Shown here piece after piece: positions 24,839 through 33,993 of a stretch of DNA of 44,955 nt. The notes below the pieces were generated by a model that had not been told where the DNA came from, searched no databases, and saw only the letters and a program-made list of their open reading frames with translations. The translations under genes were made by a program, and so were the position numbers. The stretch lies in NCBI GenBank assembly GCA_031546985.1, contig JAVBJN010000009.1:1-44955 (forward strand), written 5' to 3'. The DNA comes from JAVBJN01 sp031546985 (lineage in GTDB: Bacteria > Bacteroidota > Bacteroidia > Chitinophagales > Chitinophagaceae). Position 1 is the stretch's first letter. Each line of letters opens with the position of its first letter.

Positions 24839-26623
24839 ATGATACACTTTGATCTTCCCCAGAATCAATCGTCCATCATCAAGGTATTTGGCGTAGGCGG
24901 CGGTGGCAACAACGCTGTAAACTACATGTACAACCTTGGCATCGACGGTGTAGACTTTGTGGTGTGCAACACCGATTCTCAGGCACTGGCCCAAAGCCCT
25001 ATTCCTAACAAAATCCAGTTGGGTCCGCACCTTACACAGGGTTTAGGAGCAGGCGCCAATCCCGAAATCGGAAAACAGGCTTGTGAAGAAAGCATGGAAG
25101 ATGTACGCCGTATTTTGGAAGTAAACACCAAAATGGCCTTTATTACTGCCGGCATGGGCGGTGGTACAGGTACCGGTGGCGCCCCTATCGTAGCTAAAAT
25201 CTGCCGCGAGCTGGGTATCCTTACCGTAGGCATCGTTACCACGCCGTTCTCTTACGAAGGCCGCAAACGCCTTAAACAGGCCGAAGAAGGTATTCAGCAC
25301 CTCAAACAATATGTAGACACCATTCTTATCATCTCCAACGATAAGCTGCGCCACCAGTTCGGTAACCTGAACTTTACCGCGGCATTCTCCAAAGCAGATG
25401 ATATTCTGGCTACTGCTACCAAATGTATTACCGATGTTATCAACAGCACCGGCCAGATCAACGTTGACTTTGCGGACGTTTGTACCGTAATGCGCAATGG
25501 TGGTGTAGCCATCCTGGGCAACTCTGCCGTATCTGGCGAGAACCGTGCACAGGAAGCTGTAGAACAGGCTATGAACTCTCCGCTGCTGAACGACAGCGAC
25601 ATCAAAGGCGCCAAATGGATCCTGCTTAACATTACTTCTGCGCAGGGCGAGTTTGAGCACACACTGGACGAAATGGATATTATCCAGGCTTTCGTACAGC
25701 AACAAGCTGGCGATGATTGCGATGTTATTCTCGGTGTGGGCTTCGACAATGCACTGGGCGACAAACTGGGCGTAACCATTATCGCTACCGGTTTTGAGCA
25801 AAAAGCCATCGCACCTACCGTGCCAGTGGCAAAAAAGATTGAATCGCAGTTTAAAGAAGAGAAAATCATTTTTAACCTGGTAGACGAAAATAAGGAAGAG
25901 AAAAAAGAGGAAGAAGTAGTAATACCTGCCGCTCCTATCGATCCTTACCAGCCTACCCTGGTAGAAATAGACCCCGTTAATGCCGATGCCGGCCCAAACG
26001 TAGGCAGCAGGCTGGAGGATATGTTTAAACCTTCAACCCCTGTGTATACTTCTTCCGCACCTGCAGGAAACAATAATGTAGTTACACCAAGCAATAATTC
26101 ATATACCGGGTACACCAGCAACAATGGCAATTACGGCAACAGTAATTTCCAGAACAATGCTGAGAATCCGTTCTCTTTCCGCCAGGTAGAGTTATTCGGA
26201 GAAAGCGCTGCTGCTCAAAAAGAGAAAGAAGCAGACTCCGATCTTAAACTCACCATCCGTGAAGAAGAAGTGGTGGATACCGCAACCGATGGCGATTTCC
26301 ATATCCCCAACAAAATCGGCGATCACATTCTTTCTCAGGACGAAATAGAAGAGCGTATCCGCTTTGAGCAGCAGAAAAAGTCGCTCGAAGAAAGAGCGGA
26401 GCGCCTGCGCCGTATGAGTTTTAATGTTAAAAATCTGGACAACAATAACCTGGAAGTAGAAAATGTTCCTGCCTACATGCGCAAGAACAAGCAACTGGAC
26501 GATCCTGGATTTACCAGCAACGAGTCTTACTACTCCGGTTACAGCGTTGAACAACCGAACGAACAGAATCACGCGAATATTAATACGCTGAACACGTTTT
26601 TGAATGGCAAAAAGCCTGACTGA
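24839..26623 (+). CDS. ftsZ: cell division GTPase FtsZ
   Basis: The tubulin-like ring-forming GTPase, 594 residues. The GTPase domain (1-330) begins VFGVGGGGNNAVNYMY and carries the tubulin signature GGGTGTG (107-113); a T7-loop region includes NVDFADVCTVM. A long linker rich in Asn, Ser and Glu (about 345-540) is followed by the conserved peptide VPAYMR (543-548), the counterpart of the C-terminal FtsA/ZipA-binding peptide. It is not terminal: 46 more residues follow, ending NTFLNGKKPD. I believe such a post-peptide tail is normal in Bacteroidota FtsZ. This is the last gene of the dcw operon, closed by a strong terminator. Confidence 0.97.
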   Translation: MIHFDLPQNQSSIIKVFGVGGGGNNAVNYMYNLGIDGVDFVVCNTDSQALAQSPIPNKIQLGPHLTQGLGAGANPEIGKQACEESMEDVRRILEVNTKMAFITAGMGGGTGTGGAPIVAKICRELGILTVGIVTTPFSYEGRKRLKQAEEGIQHLKQYVDTILIISNDKLRHQFGNLNFTAAFSKADDILATATKCITDVINSTGQINVDFADVCTVMRNGGVAILGNSAVSGENRAQEAVEQAMNSPLLNDSDIKGAKWILLNITSAQGEFEHTLDEMDIIQAFVQQQAGDDCDVILGVGFDNALGDKLGVTIIATGFEQKAIAPTVPVAKKIESQFKEEKIIFNLVDENKEEKKEEEVVIPAAPIDPYQPTLVEIDPVNADAGPNVGSRLEDMFKPSTPVYTSSAPAGNNNVVTPSNNSYTGYTSNNGNYGNSNFQNNAENPFSFRQVELFGESAAAQKEKEADSDLKLTIREEEVVDTATDGDFHIPNKIGDHILSQDEIEERIRFEQQKKSLEERAERLRRMSFNVKNLDNNNLEVENVPAYMRKNKQLDDPGFTSNESYYSGYSVEQPNEQNHANINTLNTFLNGKKPD

Positions 26624-26656
26624 TTGGTTTTTTTATGTTGTGTTGTTGTTTGCTAC

Positions 26657-26687
26657 GTGGCCTCCTTTCCAGGAGGCTACTTTTTTT
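26657..26687 (+). terminator. terminator of the dcw operon
   Basis: Stem GTGGCCTCCT / AGGAGGCTAC (10 bp, one G-T pair) with loop TTCC, followed by seven T. It starts about 33 bases after the ftsZ stop. Confidence 0.92.
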
Positions 26688-26708
26688 AATAAATATGAGG
26701 GAAGCAAC

Positions 26709-26716
26709 TATATTTG
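26709..26716 (+). promoter_or_regulatory. -7 promoter element of kup
   Basis: TATATTTG, an exact match to TAnnTTTG, 22 bases before the GTG start. TTTT, the end of the terminator T-run, lies 21 bases upstream in the -33 position. Confidence 0.55.
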
Positions 26717-26738
26717 TCTTCTCAATTAATTCACTTTT

Positions 26739-28763
26739 GTGAGCAATCAATCTTCCTCTTCCAATCTACACAAGGTTTCCGTTGGCGGTCTGCTTGTAGC
26801 CCTGGGTATTATTTATGGTGATATCGGTACTTCACCGCTTTACGTATTTAAGGCGATTATCGATGGCCGGCAAATCAACGAACTGCTCATCATTGGAGGG
26901 GTGTCGCTTATTTTCTGGACCCTCACCATCCAAACCACCATTAAATACGTATTGCTTACCCTCCAAGCCGATAACAAAGGCGAAGGAGGGATTTTTAGTT
27001 TATATGCCCTGGTGCGGCGGCATGCCAAATGGACGGTTTTCTTTGGTATGGTGGGCGGTGCGGCCCTGCTGGCCGATGGTATTATTACCCCCCCCATTAC
27101 CGTAACATCAGCCATTGAAGGGCTGCGCAACATCGAGGTATTGCAGGGCATTACCACCCGCACGATTGTAGAAATCGTAATTGCTATCCTCATAGGCCTG
27201 TTTGTGATGCAGCAATTTGGCGCCAAATCTATTGGTAAGCTGTTTGGCCCCATCATGTTCATCTGGTTTACCATGCTGGCGGTGCTGGGTATCTCCCATA
27301 TTGTAGACGATCTGGCCATTTTTAAGGCCATTAACCCATATTATGGCATTAACCTGCTCATAACCAACCCCAGCTGGTTTCTTATACTGGGCGCTGTTTT
27401 CCTGTGTACTACGGGTGCCGAAGCGCTGTATTCCGATCTGGGGCACTGTGGCCGGGGCAATATCCGCATGTCGTGGATCTACGTTAAAACCTGCCTTATC
27501 CTCAACTACCTGGGGCAGGGCGCTTATATGCTGGCCCAGCACAAAGGCACCATGTTTGCCAGCGACGATTACCTGAAAAATGCGGCTTTTATGGCGCAGA
27601 ACCCCGCGGCCAAAGCCATGATAAACCCGTTCTTTGCCATCATGCCCGAGTGGTTTGTGATGTTTGGTATCATTATCGCCACCATGGCCTCTATTATCGC
27701 CTCGCAGGCCCTTATTTCGGGTAGTTTTACCCTGGTAAGTGAGGCCATGCGCCTCAACCTCTGGCCCAAACTCAAAATCAACTACCCTACCGATATGCGC
27801 GGGCAGATCTATATCCCGTCTATCAACTGGATCTTGCTCACAGGCTGCCTTATCGTAGTTATCATATTCCAGGAATCGAGCCGTATGGAGGCCGCCTATG
27901 GCCTTTCCATCACCCTGTGCATGCTCATGACCTCCTGCCTGTTTGGGTACTACCTGTATGTCCATAGGGTCAAAACCTTTTATGTGGCGCTTTACCTGGT
28001 GGTGTACCTCACCATCGAAATGGCCTTCTTTGCCGGCAACCTGGTTAAATTTGCCCACGGTGGTTACATTACCGTACTTATAGGCGGCGCGCTGTTTATG
28101 ATCATGTATGTGTGGTTTAAAGCCCGTAAGATCAAAAACAGGTACAACGAGTTTGTGCGCATGGACCAATACATTCCCATCCTCCAGGAGCTGAGCAACG
28201 ATAGCAGCATTCCCAAATACGCCACGCACCTGGTATACATGACCAGCGCCAATAACCCAAAGGAAATTGAGCATAAAATCATGTACTCCATCCTTAATAA
28301 AAAGCCCAAACGGGCCGATATTTATTGGTTTGTGCACGTAGATGTGCTCGATGAGCCTTACCGTACCGAGTATATTGTAGAAACCATTATACCTAACGAG
28401 ATCGTAAGGGTAGAGTTCCGCCTTGGTTTCCGGGTAGAGCAGCGCATAAGCCTTATGTTCCGCAAAGTGGTAGAGGATATGGTGAATAACAAAGAAGTGA
28501 ACATCAACAGCCGCTACGAGTCGCTGAGTAAGAATAAAGTAACCGGCGACTGGCAGTTTATCGTAATGGAGAAGTTCCTCTCACACGATAACGACCTGCC
28601 CATTAACGAGCGCTTTATTATGAACGTCTACTTCCTGCTCAAAAAGATCAGCCTTTCGGAAGAGAAAGGTTTTGGTCTCGATTCATCGTTTGTAACCACC
28701 GAGAAATACCCGTTGGTGGTAGCACCGGTGAGCAACCTTAACCTGAAGCGGGTACATCATTAA
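26739..28763 (+). CDS. kup: KUP-family potassium transporter
   Basis: A K+ uptake protein of 674 residues. The family signature GIIYGDIGTSPLY lies at residues 23-35; about 12 membrane helices follow up to residue 460 (ADGIITPPITVTSAIEG, FFAIMPEWFVMFG, ASQALISGSFTLVSEA). The C-terminal 200 residues form the soluble cytoplasmic domain. The start is GTG: no ATG precedes the conserved region in this frame, and GTG fits the -7 box spacing. It is transcribed alone between two terminators. Confidence 0.95.
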   Translation: MSNQSSSSNLHKVSVGGLLVALGIIYGDIGTSPLYVFKAIIDGRQINELLIIGGVSLIFWTLTIQTTIKYVLLTLQADNKGEGGIFSLYALVRRHAKWTVFFGMVGGAALLADGIITPPITVTSAIEGLRNIEVLQGITTRTIVEIVIAILIGLFVMQQFGAKSIGKLFGPIMFIWFTMLAVLGISHIVDDLAIFKAINPYYGINLLITNPSWFLILGAVFLCTTGAEALYSDLGHCGRGNIRMSWIYVKTCLILNYLGQGAYMLAQHKGTMFASDDYLKNAAFMAQNPAAKAMINPFFAIMPEWFVMFGIIIATMASIIASQALISGSFTLVSEAMRLNLWPKLKINYPTDMRGQIYIPSINWILLTGCLIVVIIFQESSRMEAAYGLSITLCMLMTSCLFGYYLYVHRVKTFYVALYLVVYLTIEMAFFAGNLVKFAHGGYITVLIGGALFMIMYVWFKARKIKNRYNEFVRMDQYIPILQELSNDSSIPKYATHLVYMTSANNPKEIEHKIMYSILNKKPKRADIYWFVHVDVLDEPYRTEYIVETIIPNEIVRVEFRLGFRVEQRISLMFRKVVEDMVNNKEVNINSRYESLSKNKVTGDWQFIVMEKFLSHDNDLPINERFIMNVYFLLKKISLSEEKGFGLDSSFVTTEKYPLVVAPVSNLNLKRVHH

Positions 28764-28781
28764 ATACAGCATAAATGATTC

Positions 28782-28811
28782 AAAAAGGAGGTTTTTTAAA
28801 CCTCCTTTTTT
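28782..28811 (+). terminator. terminator of kup
   Basis: AAAAAGGAGG with AAACCTCCTTTTT forms a stem of 10 bp or more around a short T-rich loop and ends in six T. Confidence 0.9.
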
Positions 28812-28899
28812 ATTTATATTTATAGAAATACGGTATGCTTTTTGACTGTTTCGGGCATCCGTAATCCTCGGATCTTAAATCTTGAAAACCTGTTGCCAA

Positions 28900-29385
28900 A
28901 TGAAGAAAATAATACCCTTTATCTTCTTATCCTGCAGTACCCTACCTCTGGCCCTCCAGGCACAAGTGCCCACCACCTCTGTATACCAGAAAGCGCCCAA
29001 ACTGCCCGATAACGTGCAGATAACCGTGCGCCCGGTTACCAAAAGCGGTATGCATGTGGTAAACAAGCAGTCGCAGATCAGCAAAATATCGCTGACACAA
29101 CCGCTTTATTTCTACGGCTTTAATAAGAAAGACCTGCAGGATATGACTGCCAAAACCAAATCGGCGGTGACCAAATATAAGATCGTGTATTTCGATTGGG
29201 GCTACCAGCCTGCCAACGAGAGCTATGAGCAAGGCACCGTTTCGGGCAACAGCATCACTTTTGCCAAAGCCATCAAGCAAAAGAAACTTACCTCCGGCGA
29301 TAAACTGTTTATGGACAACATTATTATATCTTATAAAAACAGCTATTACCGCGCAGGGAGTATCAAGTATATGATTATTGATTAA
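28900..29385 (+). CDS. small secreted protein, weakly like the GldM C-terminal region
   Basis: A 161-residue exported protein: signal peptide MKKIIPFIFLSCSTLPLALQ followed by AQ. I use the ATG at 28900, because the frame can only be extended upstream by a TTG at 28882 with unlikely residues before the signal peptide. The second half (VSGNSITFAKAIKQKKLTS, then GDKLFMDNIIISYKN and a final beta strand) recalls the beta-rich repeats at the C-terminus of GldM of gliding/T9SS machinery, with the ITF...GDKLFMDNI pattern. That is a resemblance only. It is monocistronic with a perfect terminator downstream. Function is otherwise unknown. Confidence 0.65.
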   Translation: MKKIIPFIFLSCSTLPLALQAQVPTTSVYQKAPKLPDNVQITVRPVTKSGMHVVNKQSQISKISLTQPLYFYGFNKKDLQDMTAKTKSAVTKYKIVYFDWGYQPANESYEQGTVSGNSITFAKAIKQKKLTSGDKLFMDNIIISYKNSYYRAGSIKYMIID

Positions 29386-29437
29386 GCTGCTAGCAAATAG
29401 CTTTTAGCTGCTGGTATTAAGTAGCACATTATCAGAT

Positions 29438-29475
29438 AAAAAGAAAAGGCAACCCATGGGTTGCCTTTTCTTTTT
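29438..29475. terminator. terminator of the small secreted protein gene, perfectly symmetric
   Basis: AAAAAGAAAAGGCAACCC is mirrored by GGGTTGCCTTTTCTTTTT around an AT centre: a perfect palindrome of 38 bases with T-rich arms, so it can work in both directions. Confidence 0.85.
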
Positions 29476-29678
29476 AATCATTTCCACTTTCGTGCTGTTT
29501 ACCTTTTATATAGCCGGGGTTATTATGCCTGCTCCTGATGGCCTCGCGGCAATATTTTAAACCAGGCCATGCTCTTGCCTGCACATCTGCCAGTAAGCCC
29601 ACATAAGTTAAGCTTTATGCATGATAAAAATTTAGTGCAAAGTGCGTTGGTCATGGCATTATGGGCAAACCAGATCTA

Positions 29679-29712
29679 AAAAGAAAATCCCGCCTTGTGG
29701 GCGGGATTTTCT
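29679..29712 (-). terminator. terminator of the OmpA-type porin gene
   Basis: On the - strand, stem AAAATCCCGCC / GGCGGGATTTT (11 bp) with a 5-base loop, followed by CTTTTT. Confidence 0.88.
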
Positions 29713-29734
29713 GGTATGTTGCAAAAAGTAGTTC

Positions 29735-31432
29735 TTATTTAGAACGCAGGTTAGGGAACGGAGGAGGTACGTTAGCATCACCATTTTCACCACCATTTGC
29801 AGAACGCAGTTCTACAGTGTTAGGATTACCTTCCTGACCATAGCGGAAGATGAAACGGTTTCTGTCTACACCGTACTTGTCAGCCATCACATCAATGATA
29901 CCGTTTACACGATCCCATGAACGTTGCTGCTGATATTTGCTACCGCTACCGTAACCGCTAACGATTACTTTACAGTCAGGGTTAGCTTTCATATCGCTAG
30001 CCAGGCTACCCAGCATGTTCACGTTTTCTTTGCTCATTTTAGCAGAGTTAGCAGGGAACTCCATCATGAAGCTACGGATAGAACCGCAACCAGCAACACG
30101 GCCTTTGCAGCACTCTGGATCTGGGCATTTACCAACACCATCAGCGTCAACTGGTTGACATTCTGTAGGAGTGATCAGTTGTTTGTCACGGAAATCAGGA
30201 ACACCGTCGCCGTCTGTATCCTGGCTTACACCATGAGAATCAACAGGAGCGCCTTGAGGAGTGTTTGGTTCCAGGTCGAATTGATCAACTACACCATCAC
30301 CATCGCTGTCTTCCAGTACTGGTTTAGGCAGTTTCATGTGACGAGGAGCGTTCAGCTCGTTGTAAGCGTAGTCCATTGGGTTCATCCACCACAAAGGAGC
30401 AACAGATTTGCTACCGATGTTGAAGGCCAGACCAACAGAACCGTAGTTGTACATGTCGTTGTTAGGACTCAACTCAGAAATAGTGTTAGCACCACGCTGC
30501 TCAGCCCAACGTACACCGTCCAACAGATCGTCGCGTACAATGGAGATTTTGTCTTCGAAAGTCAGAGACAGGCGTTTGCCCAGTTTGAACTGCATACCCA
30601 GACCGGCGTTAACCACAGGGCGTACAGTAGATTCTCCCATGCGAGGTGCATTTGAGTATCTTTCTGCCTGAGATTCGTATTTACCATCAACCATGTCTTT
30701 GATTTTGGTATTTACGTCTTTACGGTTAGGATACTGGTAGTTGTTGCTACCACCTGAAGCCGCAGGTATCTCATCAAACTTGTAAGGGTTGTTGCTGGCA
30801 TCCAATGCATCAACTTTAGTGTTGTACATCATAGCACCACCACCAATGAAACCGTACAGGCTGAATTTGTTACGTGCTTTGTGGAAACGGATGTTGTTGA
30901 AAGAAGCAACCAATTGGGCACTCAGTTCATGTACATTCGTTTTGTAGTTGTAGTGTACTTGGGTCAGACCAGCTGCAGTATTGTAGTTGGTGTTCCAAGG
31001 GTTGTCGTGACCTGCAAAACCTGCAGATTTTTCCCAGTTGTAACCAGAACCAACACCATACATATATTGTAAACGACCGCTCAGTACATAACCGAAGGCT
31101 TTACGAACAGTAGCGCCAAAACCCAGAGACTGCATAGGATTGATAGCAGTAAAAGGAGTTTTAGAACGTACATCGCCGATTACGTTAAACATACCACCAT
31201 TGATACCAATTTCCCATTGGTTACGTGGTTTTGCGGGGAAATCATACTGATTGTTCAGGAATTCTCTTTGCTGAGACTGCCTGTTTTTTGGGAGTAAGGT
31301 GGTGTCGTACACATCATAACCGGCACCGCGATACGTCATGTCACGATCCTGCCAGCTCGATTTCTCCTGAGCGAAGGCAGAAGCAGAGACTAACGCCGCT
31401 CCTAAGAGGAATAAATACTTTTTGCTTGCCAT
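29735..31432 (-). CDS. OmpA-family outer membrane porin with thrombospondin-3-like Ca-binding repeats
   Basis: A 565-residue outer membrane protein. Signal peptide 1-21 (ASAFAQ); a beta-barrel domain (about 50-355) of alternating short strands; then DSDGDGVVDQFD and DTDGDGVPDFRD (about 365-410), two thrombospondin type 3-like calcium motifs with Asp at every second position. A Cys-rich hinge (CPDPECCKGRVAGC) precedes an OmpA peptidoglycan-binding domain (about 430-550). The OmpA domain is atypical: the usual GxTDxxG is GYGSGSK here and the final NRRV-type motif is absent. The codon choice looks uniform (many GGT, CGT and AAC), suggesting an abundant protein, and a consensus promoter supports that. 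Confidence 0.88.
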   Translation of the reverse strand: MASKKYLFLLGAALVSASAFAQEKSSWQDRDMTYRGAGYDVYDTTLLPKNRQSQQREFLNNQYDFPAKPRNQWEIGINGGMFNVIGDVRSKTPFTAINPMQSLGFGATVRKAFGYVLSGRLQYMYGVGSGYNWEKSAGFAGHDNPWNTNYNTAAGLTQVHYNYKTNVHELSAQLVASFNNIRFHKARNKFSLYGFIGGGAMMYNTKVDALDASNNPYKFDEIPAASGGSNNYQYPNRKDVNTKIKDMVDGKYESQAERYSNAPRMGESTVRPVVNAGLGMQFKLGKRLSLTFEDKISIVRDDLLDGVRWAEQRGANTISELSPNNDMYNYGSVGLAFNIGSKSVAPLWWMNPMDYAYNELNAPRHMKLPKPVLEDSDGDGVVDQFDLEPNTPQGAPVDSHGVSQDTDGDGVPDFRDKQLITPTECQPVDADGVGKCPDPECCKGRVAGCGSIRSFMMEFPANSAKMSKENVNMLGSLASDMKANPDCKVIVSGYGSGSKYQQQRSWDRVNGIIDVMADKYGVDRNRFIFRYGQEGNPNTVELRSANGGENGDANVPPPFPNLRSK

Positions 31433-31483
31433 AAATTAAGGGTTTACAGATTAAATTTTCAGCAATATTACAACAAATCAAAA

Positions 31484-31515
31484 CAAAGGTATATCGCTGT
31501 CTACTAAAATCCAAA
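31484..31515 (-). promoter_or_regulatory. consensus Bacteroidota promoter of the OmpA-type porin gene
   Basis: On the - strand TTTG (31515-31512), 20 bases, then TACCTTTG (31491-31484): both elements match the -33 TTTG / -7 TAnnTTTG consensus with normal spacing. The leader to the ATG at 31432 is about 45 bases and AT-rich. Confidence 0.78.
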
Positions 31516-31628
31516 TAATTTCATAAAATTATAAGCTTGCATCTTAATCATTAATATAGGTATTAATAGTTAAAAATCAACGGGATTTTAGTTTATTTAC
31601 ATGTTTTTTCACCGAATGGAAAGCTGGC

Positions 31629-32591
31629 ATGGAGAAAACGAGGCAAATCATTGAGAATGAGCTGAAAATATTCGAGCGCAAGTTTAACGAGGCCGTCCGC
31701 AGCAATGTACCGCTGCTGGACCGGATCATGCGTTACATCGTAAAGCGCAAGGGCAAGCAAATGCGGCCCATGTTCGTATTTCTCTCGGCGCGTATGTTTG
31801 GCGAAATCGACGAACCCACCTATCGTACCGCAGCGCTCATTGAACTGCTGCACACCGCTACCCTGGTACACGACGATGTGGTAGACGATGCGATGGAACG
31901 CCGGGGCTTCTTCTCCGTTAATGCCCTCTGGAAAAACAAGATAGCCGTACTGGTAGGCGACTACCTCCTCTCCAAAGGCCTACTTTTATCGCTGAACAAC
32001 AAAGACTTCCGCATTCTCCAGATCTTATCCGATGCGGTACGCGATATGAGCGAGGGCGAGCTGCTCCAGATCGAAAAAACCCGCCGCCTTAATATAGAAG
32101 AAAGCATCTACTTCGAAATCATCAAGCGCAAAACCGCATCTTTACTGGCTTCGGCCTGCGCAGCCGGTGCCTACTCTACCTCCGGCGATGAAGAACTTAC
32201 CGCACGCATGCATGCCTTTGGCGAAACGATAGGCATAGCCTTCCAGATTAAAGACGACCTGTTTGATTATGGTACCGATGATGTGGGCAAACCCCGCGGT
32301 ATCGACATCAAGGAAAAGAAACTCACCTTACCACTTATATATACCATCAACCACGCCGACGCTACTTTACGAAAAAGACTCATATACCTGATCAAAAACC
32401 ACAACACCGATAAAGACGCGGTGAAGGAAGTGATTCAGGCGGTGGTAGACTCGGGCGGTATCCGCTACGCGGCCGAAAAAATGGAAGAATACAAAACGAG
32501 AGCTTTTGAGATACTGGGCACGTTTCCCGAGTCGGAAGCTAAATCGGGCCTCATTGAGCTGGTAAACTATACTACAGATAGAAAATACTGA
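31629..32591 (+). CDS. polyprenyl (octaprenyl-type) diphosphate synthase
   Basis: A trans-prenyltransferase of 320 residues that condenses isopentenyl diphosphate units into a long-chain polyprenyl diphosphate, probably for menaquinone side chains. It has GKQMRPMFVFLSARMFG, the first aspartate-rich motif in HDDVVDDAMERRG (Asp82, 83, 86), KRKTASLLASAC, and the second aspartate-rich motif DDLFDY (Asp209-213). The small or medium residues before the first motif fit long-chain rather than farnesyl synthases; product length is inferred. It is transcribed away from the porin gene and followed by kmo after 37 bases. Confidence 0.9.
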   Translation: MEKTRQIIENELKIFERKFNEAVRSNVPLLDRIMRYIVKRKGKQMRPMFVFLSARMFGEIDEPTYRTAALIELLHTATLVHDDVVDDAMERRGFFSVNALWKNKIAVLVGDYLLSKGLLLSLNNKDFRILQILSDAVRDMSEGELLQIEKTRRLNIEESIYFEIIKRKTASLLASACAAGAYSTSGDEELTARMHAFGETIGIAFQIKDDLFDYGTDDVGKPRGIDIKEKKLTLPLIYTINHADATLRKRLIYLIKNHNTDKDAVKEVIQAVVDSGGIRYAAEKMEEYKTRAFEILGTFPESEAKSGLIELVNYTTDRKY

Positions 32592-32628
32592 TTCACTTAA
32601 CTATATTAATCTTCAATAGATACAGCGT

Positions 32629-33993
32629 ATGCAAAACAGGAAAATTACGATTTTAGGAGCAGGATTAGTGGGATCGCTGCTGAGCATATTGTTGAAAAAG
32701 AAAGGATTTGAGGTAGAGCTATTCGAGCGTCGCCCGGATATGCGCAAAGCTGCCGTACAAGCGGGCCGTTCCATTAACCTGGCTATGAGTACCCGCGGTT
32801 GGAAAGCCATTGAAATGGCCGGACTGAAAGAAGAAATCGAAAAGATAGCCATTCCAATGTATGGCCGTCAAATACATATGCATAGCGGTGCATCGCCATT
32901 CCAGGCTTATGGCAAAAACAACGAAGCCATTTACAGCGTAAGCCGTGGCGAACTCAATAAAAAACTGATGGACCTAGCCGAAGCCAATGGCGTACGCATC
33001 CATTTTGAGCACCGTTGTAATAAAGTGGACGTAGCGGCCAACACCTGCGAGTTTCAACTGGCCGATAATAGCTTTATCACCCACCAGGCCGATCTGCTTT
33101 TTGGTGCAGATGGCGCTTACAGCAGCCTGCGCACCAGCTATAGCTTTACCGACCGTACCGATTATACCCAAACGTATATTGAGCATGGTTATAAAGAACT
33201 GAACATTCCTGCCGGGCCGGAGGGTAGTTTCCCTATTGATAAGAACGCCCTGCACATATGGCCACGCAAGAACTTTATGCTCATTGCATTGCCCAACCAG
33301 GATGGTAGCTTTACCTGCACTTTGTTCTTCCCGTTTGAGGGCACGCCTTCTTTCGAGTCTATCAAAACCGAAGCAGACATTCGCACGTTCTTCGCAGCCG
33401 AGTTCCCCGATGCGGTAGCGCTTATGCCTACGCTGGTAGAAGATTACCTGCACAACCCTACCTCATCGCTCATCACCACCCGCATTTATCCGTGGGTGCA
33501 CCAGGATAAAAGCGCGCTTATCGGCGATGCGGCCCATGCCATTGTGCCATTCTATGGCCAGGGTATGAACGCTGGTTTTGAAGATTGCTCTGTGCTGATG
33601 GAGATGCTGGACCAGCACCACGACAAAGAGTGGGACTTTATCTTACAACAATACCAGGAGGCCCGCAAACCCAATGGCGACGCGGTACTCCAGCTGGCTT
33701 TGCAGAATTTTATTGAAATGCGCGACCTCGTGGCCGATCCGCAATTCCTGGAACGTAAAAAAATTGAGAAAGAACTGGGTAAATTATACCCGGGGACTTT
33801 CAATTCTATTTATGAAATGGTATCTTTCAGCCACACCCCTTACCATTTTGCCCTGCATTGCATTAAAGCACAGGACGAATTGCTGAGAACCATTATGGCG
33901 GAAGGCAGCTTTGAAGAGAATGTGCAGCAAGCCTCATTTAAGGGCAAGCTGGATAACTGGATGGAAGCCTACCGTTTAAAAGTATCAAATTAA
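32629..33993 (+). CDS. kmo: kynurenine 3-monooxygenase
   Basis: A FAD- and NADPH-dependent hydroxylase of 454 residues converting L-kynurenine to 3-hydroxykynurenine in tryptophan breakdown. It has the Rossmann FAD motif ILGAGLVGSLLSILL (GAGLVGS at 10-16), ELFERRPDMR, the KMO-typical AGRSINLAMSTRGWKA, LFGADGAYSSLR, and GDAAHAIVPFYGQGMNAGFED binding the FAD. No other kynurenine pathway gene is visible nearby. Its TAA shares a base with the recJ ATG (TAATG), so the two are coupled without an obvious metabolic link. Confidence 0.94.
   Translation: MQNRKITILGAGLVGSLLSILLKKKGFEVELFERRPDMRKAAVQAGRSINLAMSTRGWKAIEMAGLKEEIEKIAIPMYGRQIHMHSGASPFQAYGKNNEAIYSVSRGELNKKLMDLAEANGVRIHFEHRCNKVDVAANTCEFQLADNSFITHQADLLFGADGAYSSLRTSYSFTDRTDYTQTYIEHGYKELNIPAGPEGSFPIDKNALHIWPRKNFMLIALPNQDGSFTCTLFFPFEGTPSFESIKTEADIRTFFAAEFPDAVALMPTLVEDYLHNPTSSLITTRIYPWVHQDKSALIGDAAHAIVPFYGQGMNAGFEDCSVLMEMLDQHHDKEWDFILQQYQEARKPNGDAVLQLALQNFIEMRDLVADPQFLERKKIEKELGKLYPGTFNSIYEMVSFSHTPYHFALHCIKAQDELLRTIMAEGSFEENVQQASFKGKLDNWMEAYRLKVSN

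Larger units (their letters stand above)
29386..29734. other. 349-base gene-free gap between convergent genes
   Basis: Besides the two terminators, the left part has AGCTGCT / AGCT / AGCTGCTGG repeats (29385-29415) and a GCACATTATC word like the repeat unit at 5128. Between 29480 and 29680 I see no gene or clear signal. Confidence 0.5.

Noticed and set aside
24839..26623. FtsZ C-terminal peptide being internal, as a possible novelty
   Set aside because: A tail after the (V/T)PAY(L/M)R peptide is, as far as I know, a common trait of Bacteroidota FtsZ.
27108..28337. A 409-codon open frame on the - strand opposite kup
   Set aside because: Rich in His, Gly and Gln without domain pattern; antisense shadow of a well-conserved transporter.
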